This document shows, piece after piece, positions 11,501-21,098 of a stretch of 64,000 nt of DNA. The stretch is from assembly GCF_008831285.2 (NCBI RefSeq), contig NC_045142.1, forward strand, positions 253,001 to 317,000, given 5' to 3'. Both the position numbers and the translations under genes were made by a program. A model generated the notes under the pieces. It had not been told where the DNA came from and ran no database searches. It saw only the letters and a program-made list of their open reading frames with translations. Each line of letters opens with the position of its first letter. Positions within the stretch are counted from its first letter, which is position 1. The DNA comes from Nymphaea colorata. Taxonomy: Eukaryota; Streptophyta; Magnoliopsida; Nymphaeales; Nymphaeaceae.

Positions 11501-14500
11501 TGGGGACGTAAGCTTATATGTGTATACCATAAATATCGTTTTTGGGAAAATATTCAGCGGACAGCGAGGTTTTTTCTCAGATACTTTTCCGCGAAGCTAT
11601 TTTCTCAGAAAAATCTTGAGAAAATCTCGGCAATTTTTTTTTAAAATATAAAACTATAAAAAAATTATGTAAAGATGAAATACACAAAAAAATTAAGTAG
11701 GAGGCATAAAATAGAAGTAAAACTTGAAAAACAAAAAAACAGAACTTGAAGTATAAATTCTAGAACTAGGTAAAGCTTGCTGCTCCTCTAGTAAATAGTT
11801 AAAAGACAAAACAAACTTTTGGGAGTGAAGGGAAATCTGTAAAGAAAATTAAGAAATAAAAGCTAGAAAAAATAAACTTACCGTAGGACCGCAGGTGATT
11901 TCTCCATGGAGGTCCCAGTCTCACTTACCTAGGACTTAGGAGTACCTTTGGATGCTCTGAGTGTTGGAGGTCACTTCTCCATGAAATGGATGCCCACATG
12001 AGAAATTGCTTTCGTGTGAATGTGGTGCAATATGGTTTTTATGTAACTTGGAGGCCAACTTCTATCTTAAAATTATTATTTAGGTCTATCAATCCTGAAT
12101 GATCATTTGATAACCCTTTGTAGGTAAAAGGCCTTCTTTCTTATGATAGAAGGCTTCTTTCATAAGAAGGATGGTGAAAAAACATTAGGTGGGAGAAGGT
12201 CAGTTTGTTAGAGGCTTCTTCGATTGTATACAGAATCTCTATTCCCTTTTGTAACCCGTGTTGAATCTATTTGGTATCTGCTGTCTAACTTGTTGCCCTT
12301 ACTAGTGACTCAAGCTTATCATCTTGAAGTTTGAGTGAATGATTGGACTGCTTATACTGGTGTTTTATTTTTCAGTGTTCGCTGGTCTCAGGCAGACTTA
12401 CTTCAAGTCTTATTTCCATTACAGTGATAATTTCTCTTGGGTCTTTCTTTCAAATTTGCGTGCTTTTCTGGATGCTATTTAAATACAGGTATTGTCCACA
12501 ATTTATTATTTCTTACAATCAAATTCTGGAAAGTTCTTCTGCTATAGATTTTTGTTCAATGTATTTTTTTTTTCTTGGTTGAGTGTTTGCATCATTTTTG
12601 TTTGAAACAGCCTAGTAGCTGGAGCATCGAGAACCTTGTATCCATTGCTTATGGCAGCCTTATGGGGAATAGGTGATGGAGTTTACAATACCCAGATAAA
12701 TGCGCTTCTTGGCATGCTCTTCAAACATGACATGGTATTGATTTTAGCTTGATATTATATATGAAGGACCCTCGGGTATCAAGAAATTGCATGATGTTTT
12801 GCATGAGTTGCACATATATGTAATTTGCAGTGATAACAACGTGTGCATGTGTAAGAGTGTTTGTGTGAGTTAGTTGCCAGGTGTGTCTTCTTGTGCTGGA
12901 TGCTCCTTTCTTTCCTAGTCATGGGAAGGTTACTATGCAACTGAAAAGAGGAAAAGGTGACCATATTATCAGTTGACATGTAGCCTATTTTCAGCTTGAA
13001 TATGTCACTGGTCATATGGACGTTGAGGAAACACCACAGTTATTTTCGTCCATGAAGACTGATGGATTTTCCATCAGTTTGGGACCTAGGTTTCCATGGA
13101 TCTTGTTCATATATGGGAACATTTTAATTTGAAATTGTTACAAAACTGTGCAAGGATATGCAGTTCTGCAAAAGGTTTTTGCCAAATGGGAATAAATGTT
13201 TTTCCAGATAAAATAACTCCAGAATTTTTCTCAAGTCAGATTGGTTGTGATTGCATTTAACTTCGAGAAATATCCCTTATCAGATCATATAGCTAGTAGT
13301 TTTTGAGAAAGAGAGGGTCCACCCTGAACCAACTGTTCAATTTCCTGAGTATGGTCTGGAATGGAACTGCACCGAGACAGCATAGTAGCAGAAAATAGCT
13401 GTCTGACCAAGAACAACCCCTCCCACCTGGAAGTCATGTGTTGATGCCCATGTTTTTTGAAATTCTTATGCTTTAGCCCAGTTTTATGCCTCGGCTGTTC
13501 TTGTTATGTTGTTCTGTCATTTGATCATATCTGTGTTGATGCAGAATTATCCAAGTAAAATAGTTTGTCACATATTTCTCCTTGACATAGGTTTTAAATA
13601 TGGTATGGAAATGCTAAAATTGCTGCTTTATAATTATGAAGGTGATAATTTGGCTATTGTAATGTGGGTTAGAGACTGGGATGTTAGTTTCCCGTGTTTA
13701 AAGCATTAGTTTGGCTGGTGCTAGGACTTGGAGCAAGCAAAGGAGCATAAATTTTGAAGCCAAGTCTTAGCTTTTTCAGAAATCAACAAGAGTAGTTGGA
13801 TGATAAGATTAGTGTAGGCACCACAAATATAAATAAGACAGACAACAGATAGTGTCTTGTGAGGGTACATTATGGTGCAATTAATTTAGAATTAACCGTG
13901 AAAGGGATGACTGATGAGAAATAAACTTTCAAATATTGCACTTTCATTTGTAGGCTTTGATAAAGTTTTCTAATGGAATAACACTCCACTCTAGCCGAAC
14001 CTAAGGTGACGTTTGGCAGCAGAGACACTTTGTGAGTGTCCCATAAATCTGCCTCAAAGATTGAGGCAAGTTCCTTGGACACTAGAACTATTGTTCTATG
14101 AACCTACTCCAATCTTTGAGGCACATTCATGGGACATTTACCAAGCGTCCCTGCTGCCAAACTACCCCTAAAAGTCCATGGCAAAATTGATCTCAGCCAC
14201 CCTGTCATAGGAAGGAAGTAGACAGATAAAATTATTAACGTCATGTTTGAGGTTCATCTAACCATCATATCGATATTCTTTGCTTGAGCTGCCGTGGATT
14301 GTCCTTGTTTGAAACTCCTGATTAGATGTTTATCCTAGCAAAGGACCTTACGCCCAAATTTTGATATTATTTTCATCCAACCAGATGGGGTTCATGTTTC
14401 TTATCGCCTCGTGGTACTCCCTGAGCATTAGGTGTGTCTGTTACAGCCAAAGCTTGGTGCAGGCAGGAGTAAATTTTGGAAACCTATCCTCTAGTAGCCT

Positions 14501-16188
14501 TAACCTGAAATAAATCATGGGATTGGATCCTTTATAGAATCCTGAAAAAAGAAAGTGGAGTTAGTAGATAGGTTAATTTTATTTACGTCTGACGAAGTAA
14601 TGGTTAAACCTGTTTCTCAAACTAAGATTGCAGTGTTTGTTTAGGGCCATATAATGCTCAACTGGTTACAAACTTGAGGTTGTGGGTTATACTACTTTGA
14701 AGAAGCAAATGCACCCTCTAGGCTCTCTATCTTCTTTCAATAATGTATTAGCAAGCTTTGTCATACTATAGAAAAAATTCCACTGATATTACTACATGTA
14801 ACATGTGAATTAATTGGTGCAGATAACATGTACTATTTTTTGTGCCTCATAACTGTTGGTCTTCTAAGAGGAACTTACCTGTGATAATTTTTCTCGTGTT
14901 ATTTTGATATTTTATGTGTGTATGTTTCTCTAAAGTGCTAATGGCAGTCCACGCTTCTTGGCTTTGAGCTTTTAACTGAGTTTTATGGTATAGGACCATG
15001 TGATTTTCCTTTTTTTGCCCCTCCTGCCCATTGCTGCCTTCAAAATGAGAAGAGTATATCAGAGGCCTTTGCTTTGGTCCTTTTCTTTCTCTCCTGGTTG
15101 ATGCATCATGTCCAGTCTTGTATCATGTCTGCACTGGAGATAGTGTTACATGGGCAAAGTCTCATTATTATTATGTTGTTCTCCTATTGATATTCTGCAT
15201 GTGTCAAAAGCTCAAGTTCATTTAATTTAGTGAACTCCCATTAATTGAGTTGCTGTGAAATTAAATTTTGTTAGAACTTCAGACCCATAACAGAAATCCA
15301 GCTAAAATGCAAGTTCAAAGCAAATATGCATTAGCTTCAAATCTGCTATTATGGCAGCAGCAGCCACAATGAGTACAAATCTTGACTCAAGAGAACAAGA
15401 GACAAAGATTAAAAGCAAAGAACGTAACCCTGAATAAAGTTACAGAAAATAAGTTAAAGTACATAACTGCCCTCACTTATGAGTGTTAAAACAGTAAAAC
15501 CAGTCATAACATATTACAATAAAAGAAAGGACGAAAATAGACTTTGACCAAAATAAGAAGATACAAGTATTTTTAACAAATTTATGATAAAACCCAAACA
15601 ACAATACAGTCTTATTACAAAAATATGGTTTTAGCAAGATTTTGAGCGTATTGAGTTCAAAATCTAAAGATTTTCTTTTGTTGTTTTCTCACATTATTTT
15701 CTGCAATACTTTCAAAAGATTTCCATTATCTGTGACTTTGATATGCAGTAATTTGTGCATTTAATTATTTCCTCTAACTGGATGTGTTGCTTCATCTCAC
15801 AGAATTAAAACTGGGCATATTTGATGATCTTCTCTCATTTTGATGTTTTATAGTTTTCAGGTTCTCGTGTATTCTTTTTGGTTTTTATGCTTGTCGACTT
15901 TGTATCATGTTTCCTTGTTGCTTCACAACTTGTTTGTAATTTCCTCCATGAATCTTTATTCTGGCTGGTCTGGAATGGTAGCATCTTAATGTATATAATA
16001 TGGTGCAGGAAGCAGCTTTTGCTCAATTAAAGGTGTGGCAGAGTGCCTCTACAGCAATTGTTTTTTTTCTAAGCTCGTACATTTCTTTTCATGCTATGTT
16101 GACCTTGATAGCTGCAGCAATGTGTGTTGCTCTAGGTGGGCTTACGGTGCTCACATTTAAGGTAGAAAAAGCTTTTATTGGAACCTGA
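5560..16188 (+). CDS. UNC93-like protein 3, ten exons
   Basis: Multi-pass membrane protein of the UNC93 branch of the major facilitator superfamily; 442 aa after splicing (the Arabidopsis homologue At3g09470 is of similar length). Exons: 5560-5745, 6776-6939, 8557-8620, 8719-8832, 9040-9084, 10648-10895, 11031-11121, 12376-12488, 12611-12734, 16009-16188. All introns are GT-AG and phases join without a break. A soluble N-terminus of ~35 residues precedes the first membrane segment (~37-54); about eleven hydrophobic segments follow. Family-typical stretches are GSKNALLLGTTGY, SIIWVGQGTYLTS, FNGEFWAMFAS, LLAYSGLQQAFIW, GISGVGGAMALFGACDA, LFKHDMEAAFAQLKVWQSA. Family members have been linked to potassium homeostasis and ABA responses in plants; transport by this protein is inferred. 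The last intron (3.3 kb) carries a MITE. Exons 3 and 5 are only 64 and 45 bp. Confidence 0.93.
7693..7722. repeat. Perfect 30-bp palindrome in UNC93-like intron 2
   Basis: Fourteen bases, GACTGGTGTGGGCA, a two-base AC centre, then the exact reverse complement TGCCCACACCAGTC. It lies next to a 'ccagtggtggagccag' segment that resembles a dispersed repeat also seen at 63148-63190. The inverted repeat is certain; its origin is not. Confidence 0.9.
10260..10412 (+). mobile_element. SINE-like candidate in UNC93-like intron 5
   Basis: The start, ggGTGGCGTAGCTTAATGG, resembles the tRNA-derived A box (TRGCNNAGTNGG). About 70 bp later, 'gtgttccagacagaatcc' resembles a decayed B box (GGTTCGANTCC). A short open frame crosses it without resembling a known protein. 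No poly-A or simple-repeat tail with flanking duplications was confirmed, so this stays a candidate. Confidence 0.3.
14005..14168. mobile_element. Tourist-type (PIF/Harbinger) MITE in UNC93-like intron 9
   Basis: A 164-bp element. The left end is GGTGACGTTTGGCAGCAG; the right end, reverse-complemented, is GGGGTAGTTTGGCAGCAG. Both arms continue inward as an imperfect inverted repeat (gtCCCATrAATsTGCCTCAAAGATTG). The trinucleotide TAA flanks it at 14002-14004 and 14169-14171, the preferred target of PIF/Harbinger elements. It encodes nothing and needs a transposase supplied elsewhere. Confidence 0.8.
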
Positions 16189-17671
16189 CATTAATTGCAT
16201 GTCTCCGATTGTCACATTTGGCTACCTTCAGATTGTCATGTATTGCTATTATTTTTTCCTAATGTCCAATTGGGATGGTACAATTCAAGGTGTAGACAAG
16301 GAAGTTGTTTTCCTACCCAGTACCCATGCTAACACAAGGTGACGTTTATGACTTACATATCACACAAAATATTTGTCCCCGGAAAAGTGCTTGGGCCACT
16401 ATATTTGTTTACCTATAACAATCTTGCTTTTACCTGGTGTAATTTCCTGATGCTTTTCTTTGTTTGAGAGAACTGCAGCTGTACTGTATGACCTTTTCAT
16501 GATGTATTTCACTGTTAACTGGTTGCCTAACGCAGTATCTCATGGATTCATCCCTCTTGTGCAATTGTCCTTAATGTGAAAAACATTTCATCAGAGGTTT
16601 CTTGTTTGTCATGATTTCTTATCATTTGAAAATGTGTTCGCTTGAGGCATGCAGTCCCAGTATTATGGCATGTTCTAGAGATAACCATTGTGGCAGCCTT
16701 TTACCTATATGTTTATATTTATATATATATAAGGAAATTAGATCATAACAGACTACTGTTTGACAATTGAAACAACTCTATCTCTTTCTTCATGGACAAT
16801 TACTTTGCGCATCTAATGAAAGGAAAAGACAGAATTGTTTGAGTTGTCCCAGGTTAGTTGCTATATATGCATATATATCATTATATATGCATGGTATGCC
16901 CCTAGATTTTTGTTTCCCCATGTTCACTGCTCTAAACCATTTGAACAAATGATCAAAACGATCTGATGGGCGATTTACATAGGTTATTTGACAAATAAGT
17001 CTTTGTAGCACATCACTTCCAGTACATAGAAAAACGTGACTATAGTATGATTGGTAACAAGAAAACTACGTAGAATCTACCTACACTACTTATGCAGTTT
17101 ATTTGACAAATAAAGTCTTTGAAGCACATCACTTCAGTATGTAGAAAAACATGACTATAGTATGATTGGTAACAAGAAAACTATGTAGAATCCATCTACG
17201 CTACTTAATCGAGGAAAATAATTGTCATTTAGCCTAGGGATACAAGACCACACCAGAATTTGCGAACACCATTCAATTTCTTTCTTCTTTCTTTCTCTTA
17301 TATATATGTGTGTGTGTGTGTGTGTGTTAAAAGTGCTAGGCGCAACCTTAGTGAGGAGACAAGCCTAAAGCTTGGGGAAGACTAGGTGCATTAAGTGGTC
17401 TAAAAGATAAAACTTTTAATAGCATTGTACATCATTAAATGTTTGAAAGACTAAACTCAACAAGTTGAATAGATGAAGTTTAACAATTATATAACATAAA
17501 GAGGGGAAGTTTAAAATTTAAGATCATTTTTTGCAATGTTATAAAGGATGCAAAAATCATCTAGTGTCCTAGATACCAACTTTTAAATATCTAATTGTGA
17601 CAACTGACAACACATCATGAGAAGTTTATTCCTGTATTTGAGATTTTTGGAAATCTTTATGGGTTGATAGA
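16189..17671. other. UNC93-like 3' flank and intergenic DNA
   Basis: Directly after the UNC93-like stop codon. It presumably begins with that gene's 3'UTR, but I could not place a poly-A site. The only structure is the duplicated segment at 16984-17215 and a (TG)n microsatellite near 17308-17327. No coding potential is seen. Confidence 0.5.
16984..17215. repeat. Diverged 115-bp tandem duplication
   Basis: TTATTTGACAAATAA starts at 16984 and again at 17099. Both copies continue through 'agcacatcacttc', 'tagaaaaac.tgactatagt' and 'attggtaacaagaaaacta', with scattered substitutions and small indels. No reading frame is kept. Confidence 0.85.
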
Positions 17672-17893
17672 CTAAGTCACACGGGTGCGCCAAAAATGGT
17701 GATGCACCCGAGTTGAGTCAGCTACTACTGACCACACCTGCTCCTTTTTTTCTCCTATTTTTTGTTTCTTTTTTAACTTCTCCTATTTGTTTCCTCTTCC
17801 TTTTTCTCTCTTCTCTCTCCCCCCCATTTATTTAATAAAATTTTGAATTTGAACTTGCGCATCCTGCAACCGCACCCTACAACCATGTGACAG
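17672..17893. mobile_element. Small inverted-end element, copy A of the GTCACA/GGGTGCG family
   Basis: About 222 bp. The left end is ctaaGTCACACGGGTGCGC; the right end, reverse-complemented, is ctGTCACATGGttgtaGGGTGCGG. The interior has a pyrimidine-rich tract and ends '..atttatttaataaaattttgaatt', shared with the copy at 42857-43276. The flanking 8-mers (ttgataga and tttataag) match only partly, as expected for an old insertion. It appears to have inserted into the dispersed repeat that starts directly to its right. Confidence 0.55.
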
Positions 17894-18330
17894 TTTATAA
17901 GGGGTTGACTAAATGATTAGTCTTTTTGGTCCCTCCTATGTTTAGAACCATGAAGTAAAGCTGCTAAAGGGCAGCTTAGATTATGCCAAACTAAGAACTT
18001 GAGCTTGATGTAGGAGTGGGCTAGGATGTTACACTTACAGTTGGTATTAAGGCCATGTTCAATACTCGAACCTGGGGTCCAGTGCACGTAAATATGTGCC
18101 ATAAGGGTGGTGGATTTTAACACCATCAAAACGTTTAGACCATAGTGAAGATCTTGGAAATCTTTGAAGATTTGTAAGAGGATTGACTAAATAATCGGTT
18201 ATCTTGATTCTCAATCTTTTTGTGGCAGGAACCGAAGCTATTAGAGGGCAGGTTGCGAATTGTCAAACTAGGGCTTGTGCTCCTAAGTAACTCAGACTCT
18301 TTAGGGTGCTGCTCGGGTTCGGCTTGGGTG
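17894..18330 (+). repeat. Dispersed repeat, two diverged units
   Basis: Two units each contain 'tttataagggg/ttgtaagagg attgactaaat.at', then 'accgaagct.tta.agggcag', then a gggctt/gagctt segment. This is the order of the 3273-3830 array on the opposite strand. It is noncoding and probably a retroelement-derived or satellite-like sequence. Confidence 0.5.
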
Positions 18331-18366
18331 TAGAAACAAACAAATTGCTTTCTTTCCCACTGAATT

Positions 18367-18462
18367 ATTGATAAAATTATATTTTTGAATTGTTACTTAT
18401 TGATAAAATTATATTTTTGAATTGTTACTTATTGATAAACTTATATTTTTGAATTGTTACTT
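18367..18462. repeat. Three tandem copies of a 32-bp AT-rich unit
   Basis: ATTGATAAAATTATATTTTT followed by gaattgttactt, starting at 18367, 18399 and 18431. The first two copies are identical; the third differs by a single base. Confidence 0.92.
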
Positions 18463-18699
18463 ACTATTTTTATTACTTGTGAAAAAATTTATTGTTAGTT
18501 TTGTTATTTGTAGACAATATATAGGAAAACATGTAACTACTAGACCTTCGTATACTAGATTTTCATGGAAGTCATTTGGGACATTGATTTCAAGAAGATC
18601 AGATGGTAGAGATTAATTTGCAATTACAGAAGTCAAGTTTTTTTTAACTGTCTAAGATATCCTTCAAGGGAAGAGAGAGTGGAAAAAAAAGAGGAACAA

Positions 18700-18890
18700 A
18701 TGAGTTTCTGTAACACTCCAAAAGTTTAGTCCCATATTGAAGATTGTGAGAGATCTTCAAGGGCTTATAAAGAGGAGCCATTGATGAGATGATTGTCCTG
18801 GTTTCTAGCCTTTTTGGGGCTGGAGCCGAAACTACTAGGGGGCGGGTTGGGATCCGCCGAACCAGGAGCCCGAGCACAGAAGTGGATCAG
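18700..18890 (+). repeat. Further copy of the dispersed repeat
   Basis: Contains 'ttcaagggcttataaagagga', 'ctggagccgaaactactagggggcgggttggga' and 'ggagcccgagcac', parallel to the units at 17894-18330. It is GC-richer and less decayed than those, so probably the youngest copy in the window. Confidence 0.5.
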
Positions 18891-20400
18891 GTTGTTATAG
18901 TTTTCCATAAATGAAACTTCTTGTCCTTTTTTATGGGTGTTTCAGTCTCTTTAAAAAACAACTTGGATTCTATATTGGCAACTTAATCTTCACTGTTTGA
19001 TCTCTTTGGAATTGACGGTTTGGATGATTTCCATCAAGTCTGGTATGTAAGGGTGTCATAGCTGCCTTATAAATATATACTCATGGCACCTGCATCCGTT
19101 TTTCTGATAGATATTGCACTCGCACTCACACCAGCATTCACACCCCGTACGTGTAATATTGAGTTCCGTATGAGAGTGGGCTGGGTTGTCACACCAATTC
19201 TTATTTCTAAAACCTAAAATCCTAAAATTACTAACCTAATAGTTTCTAAATATAAAACCTGGACATAATGACAGCCTCTTTGTTAACATTGTTGGCCATA
19301 AAACTGTATTTAATATCAGAACACTTTTACTACAAAGCTACATGCGATATAAAAAGGAATAAGTAAACAAAATCTGCTTAAAAATAGAGAAAAAATAAGG
19401 GAGAGGACCTTCATATTACAAAAAAGAAGATGGGGGAAAAATAAAGCTAAAAAAAGAAGAAGATGGAAAAAAAAAATCTAACTTAGACAATTGTTGACAG
19501 AACGAGGAAGAAAGGAGAAGAAAACCCAAACAAACTTTGGCATCAGACCCTCCTAGGAAACCTGGCTTTGATTCCGTGTTACAGCCATTTGGGAGAGAGA
19601 AAAATTATTATTAGAATTAAAGCCCTAATCTCTTTTAAATAGAGATTCCAGGGGCGGTGAAAGGAAATTACATGTTATTCCACATAAAAAAGTAAAGTTA
19701 TTAAACATTACTCATCCCTGCTTTCTAAAATTCTAATAACCACCTGACTAAAACCTTATCCTTTCTCTCAACAACAATGAAAAAGAACCGAAAGAGGAAG
19801 AAGAAAAAGAAGAAAAAAAAAAGTCCGGGTTAAATAAGGAAACAGTTAGGTGAGTAACTAGGTGCCTTAAGCAATGATATAGGAGTTCCCGAATGCTAGG
19901 TTGCCTAGGAACAGCCTACTTAGGCAACCAGCCAAGCCAACGGGCCACACAATATGGTGACTTATCAACAATCTTGAGTCCTTGACTTTCAAGCATCTGG
20001 TCGTTAAATTTGGTTTAGTAGGGTTGGGAGAGGAGAGAGACAGATAAAATAGTCAAGGATGTTAAGACTGATCGCTGCCAGGCTCTAATTTTCCATATAT
20101 ATATATATATAGAGGATGGATGCTTATGCCGTCTAATATTATGGTTGTCTGGTCAGTTTGGCTGTATTCTATTTCTGTCCCATTGTATAGGATGGATTTT
20201 ATAATATGGCCACTCTAGAGTGTCGATCTTGATGGTTTTATAAAATCCAATCTACAGATTCATTTTTTAATGTCATATAATTTTGCATATTCTGACTGCA
20301 TGGATGTGGTTAGATTTGTAGAAAACAGCGTGGTTGCTGGACAGCCAGCAGATGGCCCTCTAGGAAAAGGGGAGTGGCCAACAAGAGGATAGTTTAAAAC
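18891..20400. other. Intergenic DNA, no gene seen
   Basis: AT-rich with purine-rich stretches. A fragment at 19166-19192 (gagttccgta.gagagtgggctgggttgtcacac) resembles the end of the same dispersed repeat family. I see no coding exon. Confidence 0.5.
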
Positions 20401-20404
20401 CTAC

Positions 20405-20510
20405 AACAAGATTTGAACCCTTAGCAGATGATGCCCAAGAGCATGGCCTAGTATCAAACTCTTGACCTACTTCAGTTTGATGGTCTTAAATCCAGCACAC
20501 TTGCCACGTG
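20405..20510 (-). mobile_element. Possible SINE remnant, minus strand
   Basis: On the minus strand 'acgTGGCAAGTGTGCTGG' (20492-20510) resembles a Pol III A box, and 'GGTTCAAATCT' (20409-20419) matches the B box GGTTCGANTCC at 9 of 11 positions about 75-90 bp downstream. Tail and target duplication were not resolved. Confidence 0.25.
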
Positions 20511-20598
20511 GATGGATTTCTTCCAACTGATGATTGCTTTCCTGTCTTACCCGTCTTTTGTACCTTAGATGTGCTGATTACAATAGGGAGTTTGTAGT

Positions 20599-20600
<2 letters not shown>

Positions 20601-20653
<53 letters not shown>

Positions 20654-20682
20654 TGATCGGCAAGGGCCCTACCACCCAGCAA

Positions 20683-20722
<40 letters not shown>
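20601..20722. repeat. Compound microsatellite (CT)n-(GT)n and (AT)n
   Basis: (CT)18 at 20601-20636 runs directly into (GT)n to 20655; a 30-bp unique stretch follows, then (AT)n at about 20685-20722. Confidence 0.97.
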
Positions 20723-20724
<2 letters not shown>

Positions 20725-20762
20725 TCTCTGATCGCCAAGTTGGGCGCATTCCTTGGGTGCTG

Positions 20763-20921
20763 ATGCTTGATCTCCTTCAAATAGAAGGTCTTAAAGTCTT
20801 AGCTGCCAACCAGGTGGATGAAGCTGTCGTGGATGGGCTTTGTAGGTCATTGTGTCTGGATAAGTTGCGTAATCGAAGAAAGTTGGTGGAAGAAGTTGAC
20901 CATGTGGCAAAAGAGAAGTGA
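20763..20921 (+). other. Unassigned 52-codon open frame
   Basis: From the ATG at 20763 the frame reads MLDLLQIEGLKVLAANQ..., with a charged C-terminus ending in VDHVAKEK and a stop. The amphipathic, Leu/Val-rich composition looks more protein-like than other short frames nearby, so it may be an exon remnant. It matches nothing I recognise. It lies just beyond the 3' end of the dehydrogenase gene on the other strand. Confidence 0.15.
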
Positions 20922-21098
20922 CAATTTTATTAAAAAGCTTACAATGAAAGGAAACAACATTCTATTGAAGCAGATTAGACGGTTATCTGATTCTATCTCC
21001 ATGCTTCAGGCTCCACAATTTCCTTTTTTTTTTTTTTCCCTACAGTTGGGTTGGCACCACTGCTTTAACTTCCTTACAAGTGCTGAGACGAGTTCAGC

